The notes: generated by a model not told the origin, from the letters alone. DNA of 64,000 nucleotides from JALEFZ01 sp039820545 (GCA_039820545.1 JBCBPW010000034.1:3209-67208); one strand, 5' to 3'; shown: positions 19,860 to 27,851, numbered from the stretch's first letter. Translations and numbers: made by a program.

Positions 19860-19890
19860 TTGATTCCCCTGCTGATTCGCACTATGTTTG
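19860..19890 (+). promoter_or_regulatory. Probable Bacteroidota-type promoter of ychF
   Basis: TTG at 19860-19862, 20 bases, then TATGTTTG at 19883-19890. This matches the Bacteroidota primary sigma factor consensus (TTTG/TTG at -33, TAnnTTTG at -7). Transcription would begin near 19897, giving a leader of about 105 bases before the ychF ATG. Confidence 0.55.
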
Positions 19891-20002
19891 CACGTTGATC
19901 CTGGCCATCAAACAAAAACGTCTGTTTGTGGTCATCATCAGAGGTTCGGCTTCTTTAGCAAGAGCTGTAAACGCCCATTTTGAAAATAGAGACAAATAAG
20001 AT

Positions 20003-21106
20003 ATGAGCTTTAAGTGTGGAATCGTGGGTCTGCCCAATGTGGGAAAATCCACGCTATTCAATTCCCTCTCTTCTGCCAAGGCAGAGTCTGCCAACTATCC
20101 CTTCTGTACGATTGAGCCCAATGTAGGGATGATCCCCGTACCCGATCCCCGTCTGGACCGTATCACAGAACTCATCAACCCTAAGTCTGTCATACCTACA
20201 GTCGTCCAGATCGTGGACATCGCAGGATTGGTAAAAGGTGCTTCTAAGGGAGAAGGCCTAGGAAATAAGTTCCTGGGAAATATCCGTGAATGTGAGGCCA
20301 TCATCCATGTACTTCGATGCTTTGAGGACGAAAATATTGTCCATGTAGAGAATAGCGTAGACCCTCTCCGTGACAAAGAGATTATCGATACGGAGCTTCA
20401 ATTCAAAGATCTAGAAACACTTGAAAAGAAGCTGGATCGAACTAAGAAACTGACCAAAGGTGGCAATAAAGAAGCCATGCGTCAGGTAGAGATCGTCAAA
20501 CGATACATCTCACATGTAGAGGAAGGACGTAATGTCCGCACCTTGGAGCGCTCCGAAGAAGAAGAGGAGTTCATGCGTGAGCTCGGCTTGCTGACAGATA
20601 AAAAGGTGCTTTATCTCTGCAACGTAAGCGAAGACGATCTGCCACATGGTGAAGGAAACAAACATGTCGACACAGTAATGGAGGCCGTGAAGGATGAGGA
20701 CGCAGGTGTCATCGTGATCTCAGCTGGTTTTGAAGAGCAGTTGACAGAGTTTGAGGAAGAGGAAGAAAAAAAGGAGTTGTTGGAAAGTGTAGGACTAGAG
20801 GAGCCTGGATTAAATGTGCTTATCCGTAAAGCTTATGAATTGCTAGGGCTTCAGACTTATTTTACAGCAGGAGAGAAGGAAGTCCGTGCCTGGACCATCA
20901 AGACTGGAACGAAGGCACCCCAGGCTGCAGGTGTGATTCACACAGATTTTGAGCGCGGGTTCATTCGTGCGGAGGTAATGAAGTACGATGACCTCATGAG
21001 CTATAAGTCTGAGTCTGCAGTCAAAGAGGCGGGAAAACTCGGCATCGAGGGAAAAGAGTATGTCGTGAAGGACGGCGACATTATGCATTTTAGATTCAAT
21101 GTTTAA
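20003..21106 (+). CDS. ychF: Redox-regulated ATPase YchF (OLA1/Obg family)
   Basis: 367 residues, the normal YchF length. It is a ribosome-associated P-loop NTPase of the Obg family that prefers ATP to GTP. Motifs in order: G1 GLPNVGKSTLFNSL at the N-terminus, the YchF-specific NYPFCTIEPNVG, G3 DIAGLVKGASKGEGLGNKFL, and a G4 of NVSE type (LCNVSEDD) instead of NKxD, which is the hallmark of ATP preference. A coiled-coil region precedes the C-terminal TGS domain (about 285-367: TYFTAGEKEVRAWTIKTG...HTDFERGFIRAEV...DGDIMHFRFNV). It starts a short + strand run of housekeeping genes. Confidence 0.97.
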   Translation: MSFKCGIVGLPNVGKSTLFNSLSSAKAESANYPFCTIEPNVGMIPVPDPRLDRITELINPKSVIPTVVQIVDIAGLVKGASKGEGLGNKFLGNIRECEAIIHVLRCFEDENIVHVENSVDPLRDKEIIDTELQFKDLETLEKKLDRTKKLTKGGNKEAMRQVEIVKRYISHVEEGRNVRTLERSEEEEEFMRELGLLTDKKVLYLCNVSEDDLPHGEGNKHVDTVMEAVKDEDAGVIVISAGFEEQLTEFEEEEEKKELLESVGLEEPGLNVLIRKAYELLGLQTYFTAGEKEVRAWTIKTGTKAPQAAGVIHTDFERGFIRAEVMKYDDLMSYKSESAVKEAGKLGIEGKEYVVKDGDIMHFRFNV

Positions 21107-21176
21107 CCCGATGAGAGATACCTTGGGGTCAAGTCTAAGCTAAGGTGTTTTTGGTCGACTATAGACTTTTAGAATA

Positions 21177-21497
21177 ATGGACATCACCGTACAAGAACTC
21201 AACCAGCGCATCACAGAAGGGACTGCTCCAGTCATGATAGATGTGCGTAATCCCGATGAATGGGAGCGTCAGGCGCTGCCCCAAGCACAGCGTATTTCGC
21301 TGCCGACCATCCCTTCTCAACTCAATGATTTGGAGAATCTAAAAGATCAGGAAGTGGTCGTCATCTGCCGTAGCGGTGGACGCAGTGGGCAAGCCAAGAT
21401 GTTTCTGACCCAAAAGGGCTTCAGCAATGTTCGGAACCTAGAAGGTGGTATGCTCGCTTGGAAAGCGCACATTGATCCTACCTTTGATGTAGATTAG
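21177..21497 (+). CDS. Single-domain rhodanese-like sulfurtransferase
   Basis: 106 residues forming one rhodanese domain. The active-site loop is CRSGGRSGQ, with the catalytic Cys at about residue 63; VMIDVRNPDEWE at residues 18-29 and NLEGGMLAWK near the end are the other family signatures. No signal peptide is seen, so it acts in the cytoplasm, transferring sulfane sulfur. It lies 70 bases after ychF. The acceptor is unknown, although a sulfur-carrier operon lies about 2 kb downstream on the other strand. Confidence 0.9.
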   Translation: MDITVQELNQRITEGTAPVMIDVRNPDEWERQALPQAQRISLPTIPSQLNDLENLKDQEVVVICRSGGRSGQAKMFLTQKGFSNVRNLEGGMLAWKAHIDPTFDVD

Positions 21498-21563
21498 GTT
21501 TGCCTCATGCATGGTTCTGTATCCGATGATACGGAACCATGAAACCTCTTTATTCCATTTCAA

Positions 21564-21983
21564 ATGATCACACATGACACCCACCTCCGTGTACGCTACG
21601 GTGAAACGGATCAAATGGGCTATGCCTATTACGGAAAATATGCCGAATACTTTGAAGTAGGGCGAGTCGAGCTCGTCCGAAAACTGGGGATTCCCTACAA
21701 AGAAGTTGAAGCTCGAGGAATTATGATGCCTGTTTCCAAACTCGAAGTCAACTATAAGCGGCCTGCGCGCTATGATGACCTCCTGACGATCCGCACCATT
21801 GTCCCCGAAACTCCTCGTAGTAGTTTCCGTTTTGAATATGAAATCTACAATGAGGAAGGTACCCTTCTCGCAACAGGAGTTGTCGTGCTTGCCTTCGTAA
21901 ATATGCAATCTATGCGCCCTGTGAGAGCCCCACAATTTGTGATCCACGCCGTAGAACAATATCTTGTAGATCAGAAAGATTAA
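21564..21983 (+). CDS. Acyl-CoA thioesterase, YbgC/4-hydroxybenzoyl-CoA thioesterase family
   Basis: 139-residue single hotdog-fold protein. The catalytic signature is the Asp in RYGETDQMGYAYYGKYAEYFEVGR, followed by the central helix and the strands LEVNYKRPARYDDLLTIRT and FRFEYEIYNEEGTLLATGVVVLAFV. Members hydrolyse short or medium acyl-CoA thioesters; substrate specificity cannot be read from sequence. It sits between the rhodanese and the YihY-like gene and may be co-transcribed with them. Confidence 0.9.
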   Translation: MITHDTHLRVRYGETDQMGYAYYGKYAEYFEVGRVELVRKLGIPYKEVEARGIMMPVSKLEVNYKRPARYDDLLTIRTIVPETPRSSFRFEYEIYNEEGTLLATGVVVLAFVNMQSMRPVRAPQFVIHAVEQYLVDQKD

Positions 21984-22003
21984 AGCAGCAACGCACCCCG
22001 TAG

Positions 22004-23041
22004 GTGAAACAAATTAAGCGACTCGTACAGCGCACCCTTATTTCTATGCGTGACATAGAGCTCCCTGGTTTTCAGGGAATGGGATTGTATGATGTACTAC
22101 AATTTTTCATTAAAGGACTGACAGATAGTAAGTTTACTTTGCTGGCTTCGGCCATGTCATACCAATTCTTTTTCAGTCTTTTTCCCACTTTACTTCTCGC
22201 CTTCCTCATTATTCCCTACTTCCGCATCGAAAACCTGCAGGAACAAGTTCTTGTTTTCCTCGTCCAATTTTTACCAGTAGCTGATGGCCAAGGTATTACC
22301 CAAGAGCAGTTACAGGTATTAGTGGGAGATATTGTGGGGAATTATTTTGAGGGAAGGACAAGTATCTTGCTCATCATCGTGTCGATCGTTCTTGCTTTTT
22401 GGGGAGCTACACGTGGCATCATTGCGATGATGAAGGCGTTTACGAAGCCAGAGAAGGTGTTTAAAAAGCGAAACATTTTCGAGTTATACGGTACGGCGTT
22501 GGTCATTTTCTTTGTCCTCGGTTCATTGATCATCTTGGCAGTTCTAGCGATTTCCTTTGCCAAAAATGGGTTTGATATGCTCTATGAGGCTGACATCATG
22601 GGGTTGTTCTGGTACCGAACCTGTGTACAAGGCGTATGGCTACTCATCACGGCTGGAACCGTCTTTGTTTCAATCTCGATTCTATACTTCCTCGCGCCAC
22701 CCACAGAAGAACGATGGAAGTTTTTTACGCCAGGGTCTATCGCCGCAGGTGTGCTCATGCTGATCGCAATGGTAGGTTTGAGATACTTTTTCTCCAACTT
22801 CACCAATTTTAATCGTCTCTATGGAAGTTTGGGGGCGATCATCTTGATGATGGTTTGGTTTTACTATCTTTCGATTATGTTGTTGATAGGATTTGAACTC
22901 AATGCTGCGATCGATTTAGCCTCTTATCATCAAGGAAAACCCAAAGCACTTCCCCCTGCCTCACCCGAGATATTTCCTGTCGATGAGACGCATCCCTCCC
23001 CAACACGTGAAGTCAACTCCCAATCGGATCAACAGTCATAA
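22004..23041 (+). CDS. YihY/BrkB-family inner-membrane protein
   Basis: 345 residues, starting at GTG 22004. The family signature region SAMSYQFFFSLFPTLLLAFLIIPYF (around residues 46-70) is followed by about five further transmembrane segments (around 120-140, 160-187, 208-232, 246-266 and 272-300). There is an ATRGIIAMMKAF loop and a Pro/Ser-rich hydrophilic tail (about 310-345) predicted to be cytoplasmic. The molecular function of the family is unsettled, despite older names such as ribonuclease BN. It is the last gene of its + strand run and converges on the cysteine operon. Confidence 0.9.
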   Translation: MKQIKRLVQRTLISMRDIELPGFQGMGLYDVLQFFIKGLTDSKFTLLASAMSYQFFFSLFPTLLLAFLIIPYFRIENLQEQVLVFLVQFLPVADGQGITQEQLQVLVGDIVGNYFEGRTSILLIIVSIVLAFWGATRGIIAMMKAFTKPEKVFKKRNIFELYGTALVIFFVLGSLIILAVLAISFAKNGFDMLYEADIMGLFWYRTCVQGVWLLITAGTVFVSISILYFLAPPTEERWKFFTPGSIAAGVLMLIAMVGLRYFFSNFTNFNRLYGSLGAIILMMVWFYYLSIMLLIGFELNAAIDLASYHQGKPKALPPASPEIFPVDETHPSPTREVNSQSDQQS

Positions 23042-23045
23042 GCAT

Positions 23046-23078
23046 AAAAAAAGGAGATGCACCTAATTACATCTCCTT
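23046..23078. terminator. Terminator between convergent yihY-like gene and moeZ-like gene
   Basis: 9-bp stem AAGGAGATG / CATCTCCTT with a 10-base loop at 23051-23078. On the - strand it runs into seven T residues, so it mainly serves the cysteine operon; read from the + strand it has no good T tract but may still form. Confidence 0.8.
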
Positions 23079-23129
23079 GCAAAATATGATAAATACATAC
23101 CGTCTGATCAACGGCATCCCAGTGTAATT

Positions 23130-24311
23130 CTAGTATTTGGGAAGGCTAGGGTCTATCTCATCGGCATAGGCCAAAACCCCTCCTTCTAAGTTGTATAGAT
23201 TGTCATAGCCATACTGTTTTTCCAGATGCTGAATGACATCTGCGCTACGTTTGCCGCTACGACAGTGAACGATGACAGGCTTATCCTTCGCGATTTTTCC
23301 GACAAACTCATCGATGTGTCCCTTTGGCATCAATTCACCTTGGATATTGACAATCTCATACTCATAAGGCTCACGTACATCTATAAGCTGAAAATCCTCA
23401 CCCGCCTGACGCATCTCCACGAGACGATGTACGTCTACTTTCTTTATTTGAGCTTCCTCACGAAATTCTTGCTCTACATGAGGTACCCCACAAAACTGAA
23501 CGTAGTCGATCAGTTCTGTTTGCGTAGGATGATCTCCTGTCAAAGGATTTTCAGGATCCTTATAGACCTTGAGGGTTCTCGTACTGAAATCGAGCGCATC
23601 GTAGAGAAATAGTTTTCCAGACAGCGGTTTTCCGACACCGCTCGCTACTTTGAGCACCTCCAGTGCCTGCATGGAGCCGAGGATTCCTGGTAAGACACCT
23701 ATCACACCTCCTTCAGCACAGCTAGGAACCAAACCAGGAGGAGGAGGGCTAGGGAAGAGATCTCGATAGTTGGGCCCTACATTTCCATCCTCATCTGTAT
23801 AATTGAAGACGGAAACTTGCCCTTCAAATCGAAAGATCGAAGCATATACATTGACCTTTCCCAGCAATACACAGGCATCATTGACAAGGTATCGCGTAGG
23901 GAAATTATCCGTACCATCTGCTACGATGTCATAGTCCTTGATGATGTCTAGTGCATTGTCCGAAGACAGCATAGTATTGTAGGTCTTGACCTTGATATAG
24001 GGATTCAATGATTGGATACGGGCAGCAGCCTCATCTACTTTGGCTTTGCCTATAGACGCTACACCAAAGAGTACCTGACGTTGTAGGTTGCTGTCGTCTA
24101 CGGTATCATAATCTACAATTCCAATTGTGCCTACACCTGCTGCCGCAAGATACTGGAGTAGGGGAGCACCTAAGCCACCTGAACCCACAACAAGTACTTT
24201 GGCTGCTTTGAGTTTACGCTGGCCTTCTATGTTAAAGTCAGGAATGATCAAGTGCCTACTGTAGCGCTCGATTTCCGCTTTTGAAAACGTGATATTTTCT
24301 GTTGCAATCAT
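23130..24311 (-). CDS. MoeZ/MoeB-like adenylyltransferase-sulfurtransferase (E1-like + rhodanese)
   Basis: 393 residues in two domains. The N-terminal E1-like domain adenylates the C-terminal glycine of a sulfur carrier protein (GSGGLGAPLLQYLAAAG nucleotide loop at about 42-58, DYDTVDDSNLQRQ, GTDNFPTRYL, and the conserved Cys in LVPSCAEGG). The C-terminal rhodanese domain (about 290-393) has catalytic CRSGKRS and hands sulfur to the adenylate, giving a thiocarboxylate. The two zinc CxxC pairs usual in MoeB are absent: YRDLFP replaces the usual YRCLFP, and DPENPLTG the usual CxxC. It starts 5 bases after the carrier gene and is the last gene of the cysM operon, so cysteine synthesis is its likeliest role, although it may also serve molybdopterin or thiamine. 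Confidence 0.92.
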   Translation of the reverse strand: MIATENITFSKAEIERYSRHLIIPDFNIEGQRKLKAAKVLVVGSGGLGAPLLQYLAAAGVGTIGIVDYDTVDDSNLQRQVLFGVASIGKAKVDEAAARIQSLNPYIKVKTYNTMLSSDNALDIIKDYDIVADGTDNFPTRYLVNDACVLLGKVNVYASIFRFEGQVSVFNYTDEDGNVGPNYRDLFPSPPPPGLVPSCAEGGVIGVLPGILGSMQALEVLKVASGVGKPLSGKLFLYDALDFSTRTLKVYKDPENPLTGDHPTQTELIDYVQFCGVPHVEQEFREEAQIKKVDVHRLVEMRQAGEDFQLIDVREPYEYEIVNIQGELMPKGHIDEFVGKIAKDKPVIVHCRSGKRSADVIQHLEKQYGYDNLYNLEGGVLAYADEIDPSLPKY

Positions 24312-24316
24312 TGTCT

Positions 24317-24595
24317 TTAGGCTTTTCCTCCTGCTATGGCAGGGATGATGCTAATTTCCGATTGTGATTGGATAGGGGTTGCTTCCCCTTCCAACTGCTT
24401 GATGTCCTCTTCTCCAAGATACACGCGAACAAATGTTCGAAGAGAACCCTCTTTCGTTAATAAGTGCTGACGGAGATCTGGAAACTGTGTAACCAGGCTT
24501 CCGATGGCTTCCTTAATTGTATTTCCTCCAGTTTCTACACTCGTTTGATTTTGTGTGAACTTTCTTAAGGGTGTAGGTACAATGATTTTTGCCAT
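24317..24595 (-). CDS. ThiS/MoaD-like sulfur carrier (CysO-type) with a Lys-Ala tail after Gly-Gly
   Basis: 92 residues from the ATG at 24595 (MAKIIVPTPLRKF); a further in-frame ATG at 24622 would add 9 unconserved residues. It has the ubiquitin-like beta-grasp pattern: VPTPLRKFTQ, TIKEAIGSLVTQFP, VRVYLGEEDIKQLEG, ISIIPAIAGG. Carriers of this family are thiocarboxylated on a terminal Gly-Gly, but here the frame ends GGKA. The two extra residues must be removed before activation, and the JAMM protease gene directly upstream fits that job, as known for QbsE/QbsD and HcyS/HcyD. Together with CysM and the E1-like enzyme it makes up the CysO-type cysteine route. Confidence 0.9.
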   Translation of the reverse strand: MAKIIVPTPLRKFTQNQTSVETGGNTIKEAIGSLVTQFPDLRQHLLTKEGSLRTFVRVYLGEEDIKQLEGEATPIQSQSEISIIPAIAGGKA

Positions 24596-24721
24596 GATTT
24601 TTAGATAAATGTTGTGAGTCAAAAAAGTCAGAGATCTCCGTAAGTCAATCGCTTTCTCTCAAAATCTTAGTCGATTCACAGTATGAAAGAATATATATGT
24701 AGCGTTTTTACAGTCGAAATT

Positions 24722-25210
24722 TTATAGTAAGAGTGTTTCCTCAGCAAACTGACCCTCTTCGGTCAATCTCCAAGAGCGTACATGATCATAAGTCCCTTCT
24801 TGTACAGAAAGAATGATGTAACTAAAATGAGGAACAGCCTGCTTGAGGTCGTGAATCGAAGGGATGGCAGGATGATTAGGGTGAGAATGGTACACACCCA
24901 ATAAATCCAAACCTTCTGCTATTGCTTTTTTCTCTGCACGCATGTAATCCAGTGGACTGATTTCAAACCTTCTTCGCTGATCCCCCTCCTTGCTATTGTG
25001 CACAACTGTTGCGAGGGATACCGTTCGGATTTCGCCATCTTTCCCATAGAAAAATCCACAACACTCATTGGGAAAACGCGATTCTGCATCCTCTTTCATC
25101 ACAGTCCATGCCTCTGGCGCAATCTTCAATGTAGCCTGCAAGGCTTGCGCTGCTACCACGGGTTTTTGTTGTTCTCGTTCAGTCATTTTTCGCAAATGTG
25201 GATCTATCAA
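24722..25210 (-). CDS. JAMM/Mov34 (M67) zinc metallopeptidase, Mec-like
   Basis: 162 residues. The JAMM motif is complete: Glu49 (FPNECCGFF), His108 and His110 (VYHSHP), seven residues, Ser118 and Asp121 (PSIHD). In cysteine synthesis via CysO, a protein of this family (Mec+ of Mycobacterium) cuts the new cysteine from the CysO-cysteine adduct; related enzymes also trim carrier C-terminal tails. Both tasks are needed here because the adjacent carrier ends GGKA. The start may be the ATG at 25210 or the one at 25186 (MTEREQQ). It lies 13 bases after cysM and 126 bases before the carrier gene. Confidence 0.92.
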   Translation of the reverse strand: MIDPHLRKMTEREQQKPVVAAQALQATLKIAPEAWTVMKEDAESRFPNECCGFFYGKDGEIRTVSLATVVHNSKEGDQRRRFEISPLDYMRAEKKAIAEGLDLLGVYHSHPNHPAIPSIHDLKQAVPHFSYIILSVQEGTYDHVRSWRLTEEGQFAEETLLL

Positions 25211-25223
25211 TCAAATGATTTTG

Positions 25224-26165
25224 TCAGACAGAAAACAGAAATTGAATCACTTCCATGTACTTACTGGCATCGTCAGGAAACACCGTGACAACTACTCCAT
25301 GATCAAGTGTTTCGGCTAGTTTTACAGCTCCTGCGAGATTGGCCGCTGCCGAAGGACTGATCAACACCCCCTCTTCTCGCGCAAATTTTTGTAACCATTC
25401 ATAGGATTCTTCTGTGCTGACATGGAGCTGCTGATCTGCAAATCCTGCATCATAAATTCCTGGAACACGAGCCGTCTCCATATCTTTCCATCCCTCTAGT
25501 CCATGCAGAGCAGAATCGGGATGTAGAGAGACGATTTCAATTTCGGGATTCAGTTCACGCAGTCTTCTTCCTGTCCCCATCAGTGTCCCCGTAGTACCGA
25601 CTCCTACTGCAAGGTGTGTCACGCGCCCTGCTGTCTGCTCAAAAACTTCTAGTCCCGTCGTTTGGTAGTGCGCCTTCCAGTTATTCTCATTATTGTATTG
25701 GTCTGCGTAGAAGTAGCGATCGGGATGATCCAGGACCATTTGTCTAGCTACAATCTGCGCCCCATCTGTTTTTTCCATAGGAGATGTATAAATCAGTTCT
25801 GCCCCCAGAGCGGTTAAGATTTGCTTTCTTTCAGGTGATGCATTCTCAGGGATGCAGATAGTCAATGGGATTCCCAGTCTGGCGCAGACAGTAGCGTATC
25901 CAATAGCTGTATTGCCGCTGCTGGCATCAAGCAGCCTTTTCTCAGGTGTCAAAAGCCCTTTTTCTATAGCATCTTTGATGATGAAAAAAGCAGGGCGCGA
26001 CTTCACACTGTGACCCAGTTGACGCCATTCCAGCTTGGCATATAATGCTACCCCTGGTTTGTGGAAGGCGCGCCGAATAGGCATGAGCGGAGTATGTCCT
26101 ATAAGCTGGCCGACTTCTTCGAGTTGGACGGCTAAGGAAGGTGAGGGGAGTGGAGAAGCAATCAT
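25224..26165 (-). CDS. cysM: Cysteine synthase B (CysM-type, PLP-dependent)
   Basis: 313 residues from the ATG at 26165 (MIASPLP). Fold type II PLP enzyme: IGHTPLMPI at the N-terminus, the PLP lysine in GHSVKSRPAFFIIKDA (usual SxKDR, here SVKSR), SSGNTAIGYA, the phosphate loop GVGTTGTLMGTGRRLRE, and the C-terminal FPDDASKYM. The region GLEGWKDMETARVPGIYD resembles the CysO-dependent CysM of Mycobacterium, which uses O-phosphoserine, rather than sulfide-dependent CysK. It is the first gene of the operon with the JAMM protease, the sulfur carrier and the activating enzyme. An in-frame open stretch runs up to an ATG at 26300, but that region also carries a terminator hairpin and is not conserved-looking protein. 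Confidence 0.93.
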   Translation of the reverse strand: MIASPLPSPSLAVQLEEVGQLIGHTPLMPIRRAFHKPGVALYAKLEWRQLGHSVKSRPAFFIIKDAIEKGLLTPEKRLLDASSGNTAIGYATVCARLGIPLTICIPENASPERKQILTALGAELIYTSPMEKTDGAQIVARQMVLDHPDRYFYADQYNNENNWKAHYQTTGLEVFEQTAGRVTHLAVGVGTTGTLMGTGRRLRELNPEIEIVSLHPDSALHGLEGWKDMETARVPGIYDAGFADQQLHVSTEESYEWLQKFAREEGVLISPSAAANLAGAVKLAETLDHGVVVTVFPDDASKYMEVIQFLFSV

Positions 26166-26482
26166 GCAATTGAAGTATTTTGAGAAGAAATTGTATTTTC
26201 CAAAAAAAAAGGCCCACAAAAAATGTGGAGCCTCATATTCATTCTTATGTATATGATAATCATCCACACTCAAGGGAGTCCACAGCAACAGCAGCAGCAT
26301 GTGATAAAAGGATGATTCATGAGTTATTCGTCTTTAGAATTTTTTTCTGACTATATCTTTAACGAGAACAAATAAGAAAAGTTTTATGAGACTATCAGAA
26401 TATAATACTATTCTTTGCGAATTTCCAAACAGATAGTAAATTTCATTGATGTAAATTTTAATATAATTCAATTATTTCATAT
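26166..26482. other. Divergent intergenic region with cysM leader
   Basis: 317 bases between cysM (-) and the TRAP-type binding protein gene (+). The cysM side holds the attenuator-like hairpin and its possible alternative partners. The other half is AT-rich and must carry both promoters; TATTCTTTG near 26413 is one base away in spacing from the -7 consensus for the + strand gene. Confidence 0.5.
26202..26232 (-). promoter_or_regulatory. Candidate transcription attenuator in the cysM leader
   Basis: On the - strand, GGCTCCACA-TTTTT-TGTGGGCC forms an 8-bp stem with one bulged T, followed at once by nine T residues, the form of an intrinsic terminator. It ends 36 bases before the cysM ATG, and no gene lies upstream on this strand that would need terminating. 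Two upstream copies of TGTGGA (26284-26279 and 26268-26263 on the - strand) can pair with TCCACA of the terminator's 5' arm, so a mutually exclusive antiterminator is possible. The controlling signal is unknown. Confidence 0.6.
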
Positions 26483-27634
26483 ATGGACACTTCAAAAATC
26501 TCGCGTAAGTCATTCTTAATCAGGGGGGCAGCAGCCTTGGCAGGCGCAAGTGTGCTGGGAGCAGCATGTGGGAGAGAGGAAAATAATTCGACAGGTACAA
26601 ATGTCGCCAGTTCGAAAAAATTTAAGTGGAAGTTGGTTACCACATGGCCGCCAGGTTTTCCAGTCCTAGATGAAAGCAATCGGATGATGGCAGATTGGGT
26701 GCGTACGATGTCAAATGGCCGATTGGATATCACCGTATATGGTGGGGGCAAGTTGGTTCCTCCACTACAAGTTTTTGATACGGTCAGCAAGGGTACTGCT
26801 GAGATGGGCAATGGTGCTGCGTATTACTGGGCAGGAAAAACGCCTGCTGCCCAATTTTTTGCCTCTGTTCCCTTTGGGATGAATGCCCAACAAGTCAATT
26901 CTTGGATTGTCAACGGAGGAGGGCAAGCGCTTTGGGAAGAAGTCTATGCACCATTTGATCTGATAGGGTTTCCCGCTGGAAATACAGGCGTACAGATGGG
27001 CGGATGGTTTAACAAAGAAATCAATTCCATCGATGATATCAACGGGCTCAAGATGCGGATACCTGGTATCGGAGGGAAGGTCATTGCGAAGGCAGGAGGT
27101 ACTGCGGCGACTGTAGCTGGAGGAGAAATTTATACCAACCTCGAGCGAGGCGTCATAGATGCCACAGAATGGATTGGTCCCTATCACGATTATAAGATGG
27201 GCTTCCAGAAGATCGCCAAGTATTATTATTTCCCAGGATGGCACGAGCCAGGAACCAACCTGGAAACGATTGTCAACAAGAACAAATTTAATACGCTCCC
27301 TCCAGATCTTCAGATGATCCTGACCACAGCGCTTTATCGACAGAATGTGTGGGTGCTGGGTGAATTTGAGGCAAAAAATAACCTTTACTTGAAGAAGATG
27401 ATGGAGGAGGATGGAGTGGAGCTTCGCGCCTTTCCTCAGGATGTGCTAGATCAATTGAGAGTGCTGACAGACGAGGTCATCCAAGAGATTACAAACAATG
27501 ATCCTCTTAGCAAAAAGGTGTATGATGCTTATAGAACGTTTCAGCAAACAGCTGCAGCTTGGTCAGAGGTGACTGAAAAGGCGTTTTACAATACGCTGCA
27601 AACAGGACGTGCCCAAATGAGCGCAGAGAGTTAG
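26483..27634 (+). CDS. TRAP transporter solute-binding protein (DctP/TakP-like), Tat signal
   Basis: 383 residues. The N-terminus has a twin-arginine-like signal (SRKSFLIRGAAALAGASVLGAACG; the first Arg pair is R-K) ending in Ala-Ala-Cys, so the product may also be lipidated. The mature part is a DctP-family binding protein: WKLVTTWPPGFP at the start, GKTPAAQFFASVPFGMN, LKMRIPGIGGKV, GGEIYTNLERGVIDATEWIGPYHDY with the ligand-binding Trp/Glu region, and YYYFPGWHEPG. It most resembles the TakP branch that binds 2-oxo acids. No DctQ/DctM membrane genes lie within the window, so its permease must be elsewhere. Confidence 0.9.
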   Translation: MDTSKISRKSFLIRGAAALAGASVLGAACGREENNSTGTNVASSKKFKWKLVTTWPPGFPVLDESNRMMADWVRTMSNGRLDITVYGGGKLVPPLQVFDTVSKGTAEMGNGAAYYWAGKTPAAQFFASVPFGMNAQQVNSWIVNGGGQALWEEVYAPFDLIGFPAGNTGVQMGGWFNKEINSIDDINGLKMRIPGIGGKVIAKAGGTAATVAGGEIYTNLERGVIDATEWIGPYHDYKMGFQKIAKYYYFPGWHEPGTNLETIVNKNKFNTLPPDLQMILTTALYRQNVWVLGEFEAKNNLYLKKMMEEDGVELRAFPQDVLDQLRVLTDEVIQEITNNDPLSKKVYDAYRTFQQTAAAWSEVTEKAFYNTLQTGRAQMSAES

Positions 27635-27820
27635 ACTATGTTCAGAACAATGAAAATCTAGCTAAAAAGCAGAGATTTTAGGTTCTGCCGAAAGCTATTT
27701 TGTGAGATTTAGTGGGGCTAAATCGATTAAAATAAATGAAGTTCAGGTTCTGTAAGCGCAAATTTTTCGCAGAATTGAAGTTTCAAACCTGATCTCAATG
27801 ATAGCACAGAGGTCACAACT

Positions 27821-27851
27821 AAAAATGGGAAGTGCCCAAAAGCACTTCCCA
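27821..27851 (-). terminator. Intrinsic terminator of the 27.9-29.2 kb ompA-family gene
   Basis: Perfect 10-bp stem TGGGAAGTGC / GCACTTCCCA with a 6-base loop. On the - strand it is followed by five T residues (27825-27821). It lies 38 bases after the stop of the OmpA-family gene. Confidence 0.85.

Larger units (their letters stand above)
19563..20002. other. Intergenic region between protease gene and ychF
   Basis: 440 bases. It contains the protease terminator, a small ATCCCG-CAAAA-CGGGAT hairpin (19743-19759) of unknown meaning, and the probable ychF promoter. No gene is evident. Confidence 0.5.

Noticed and set aside
26166..26300. N-terminal extension of CysM starting at 26300
   Set aside because: It would translate through a terminator hairpin and adds 45 residues before the normal N-terminus of the family; the ATG at 26165 fits. 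The stretch is kept only as a possible leader peptide.
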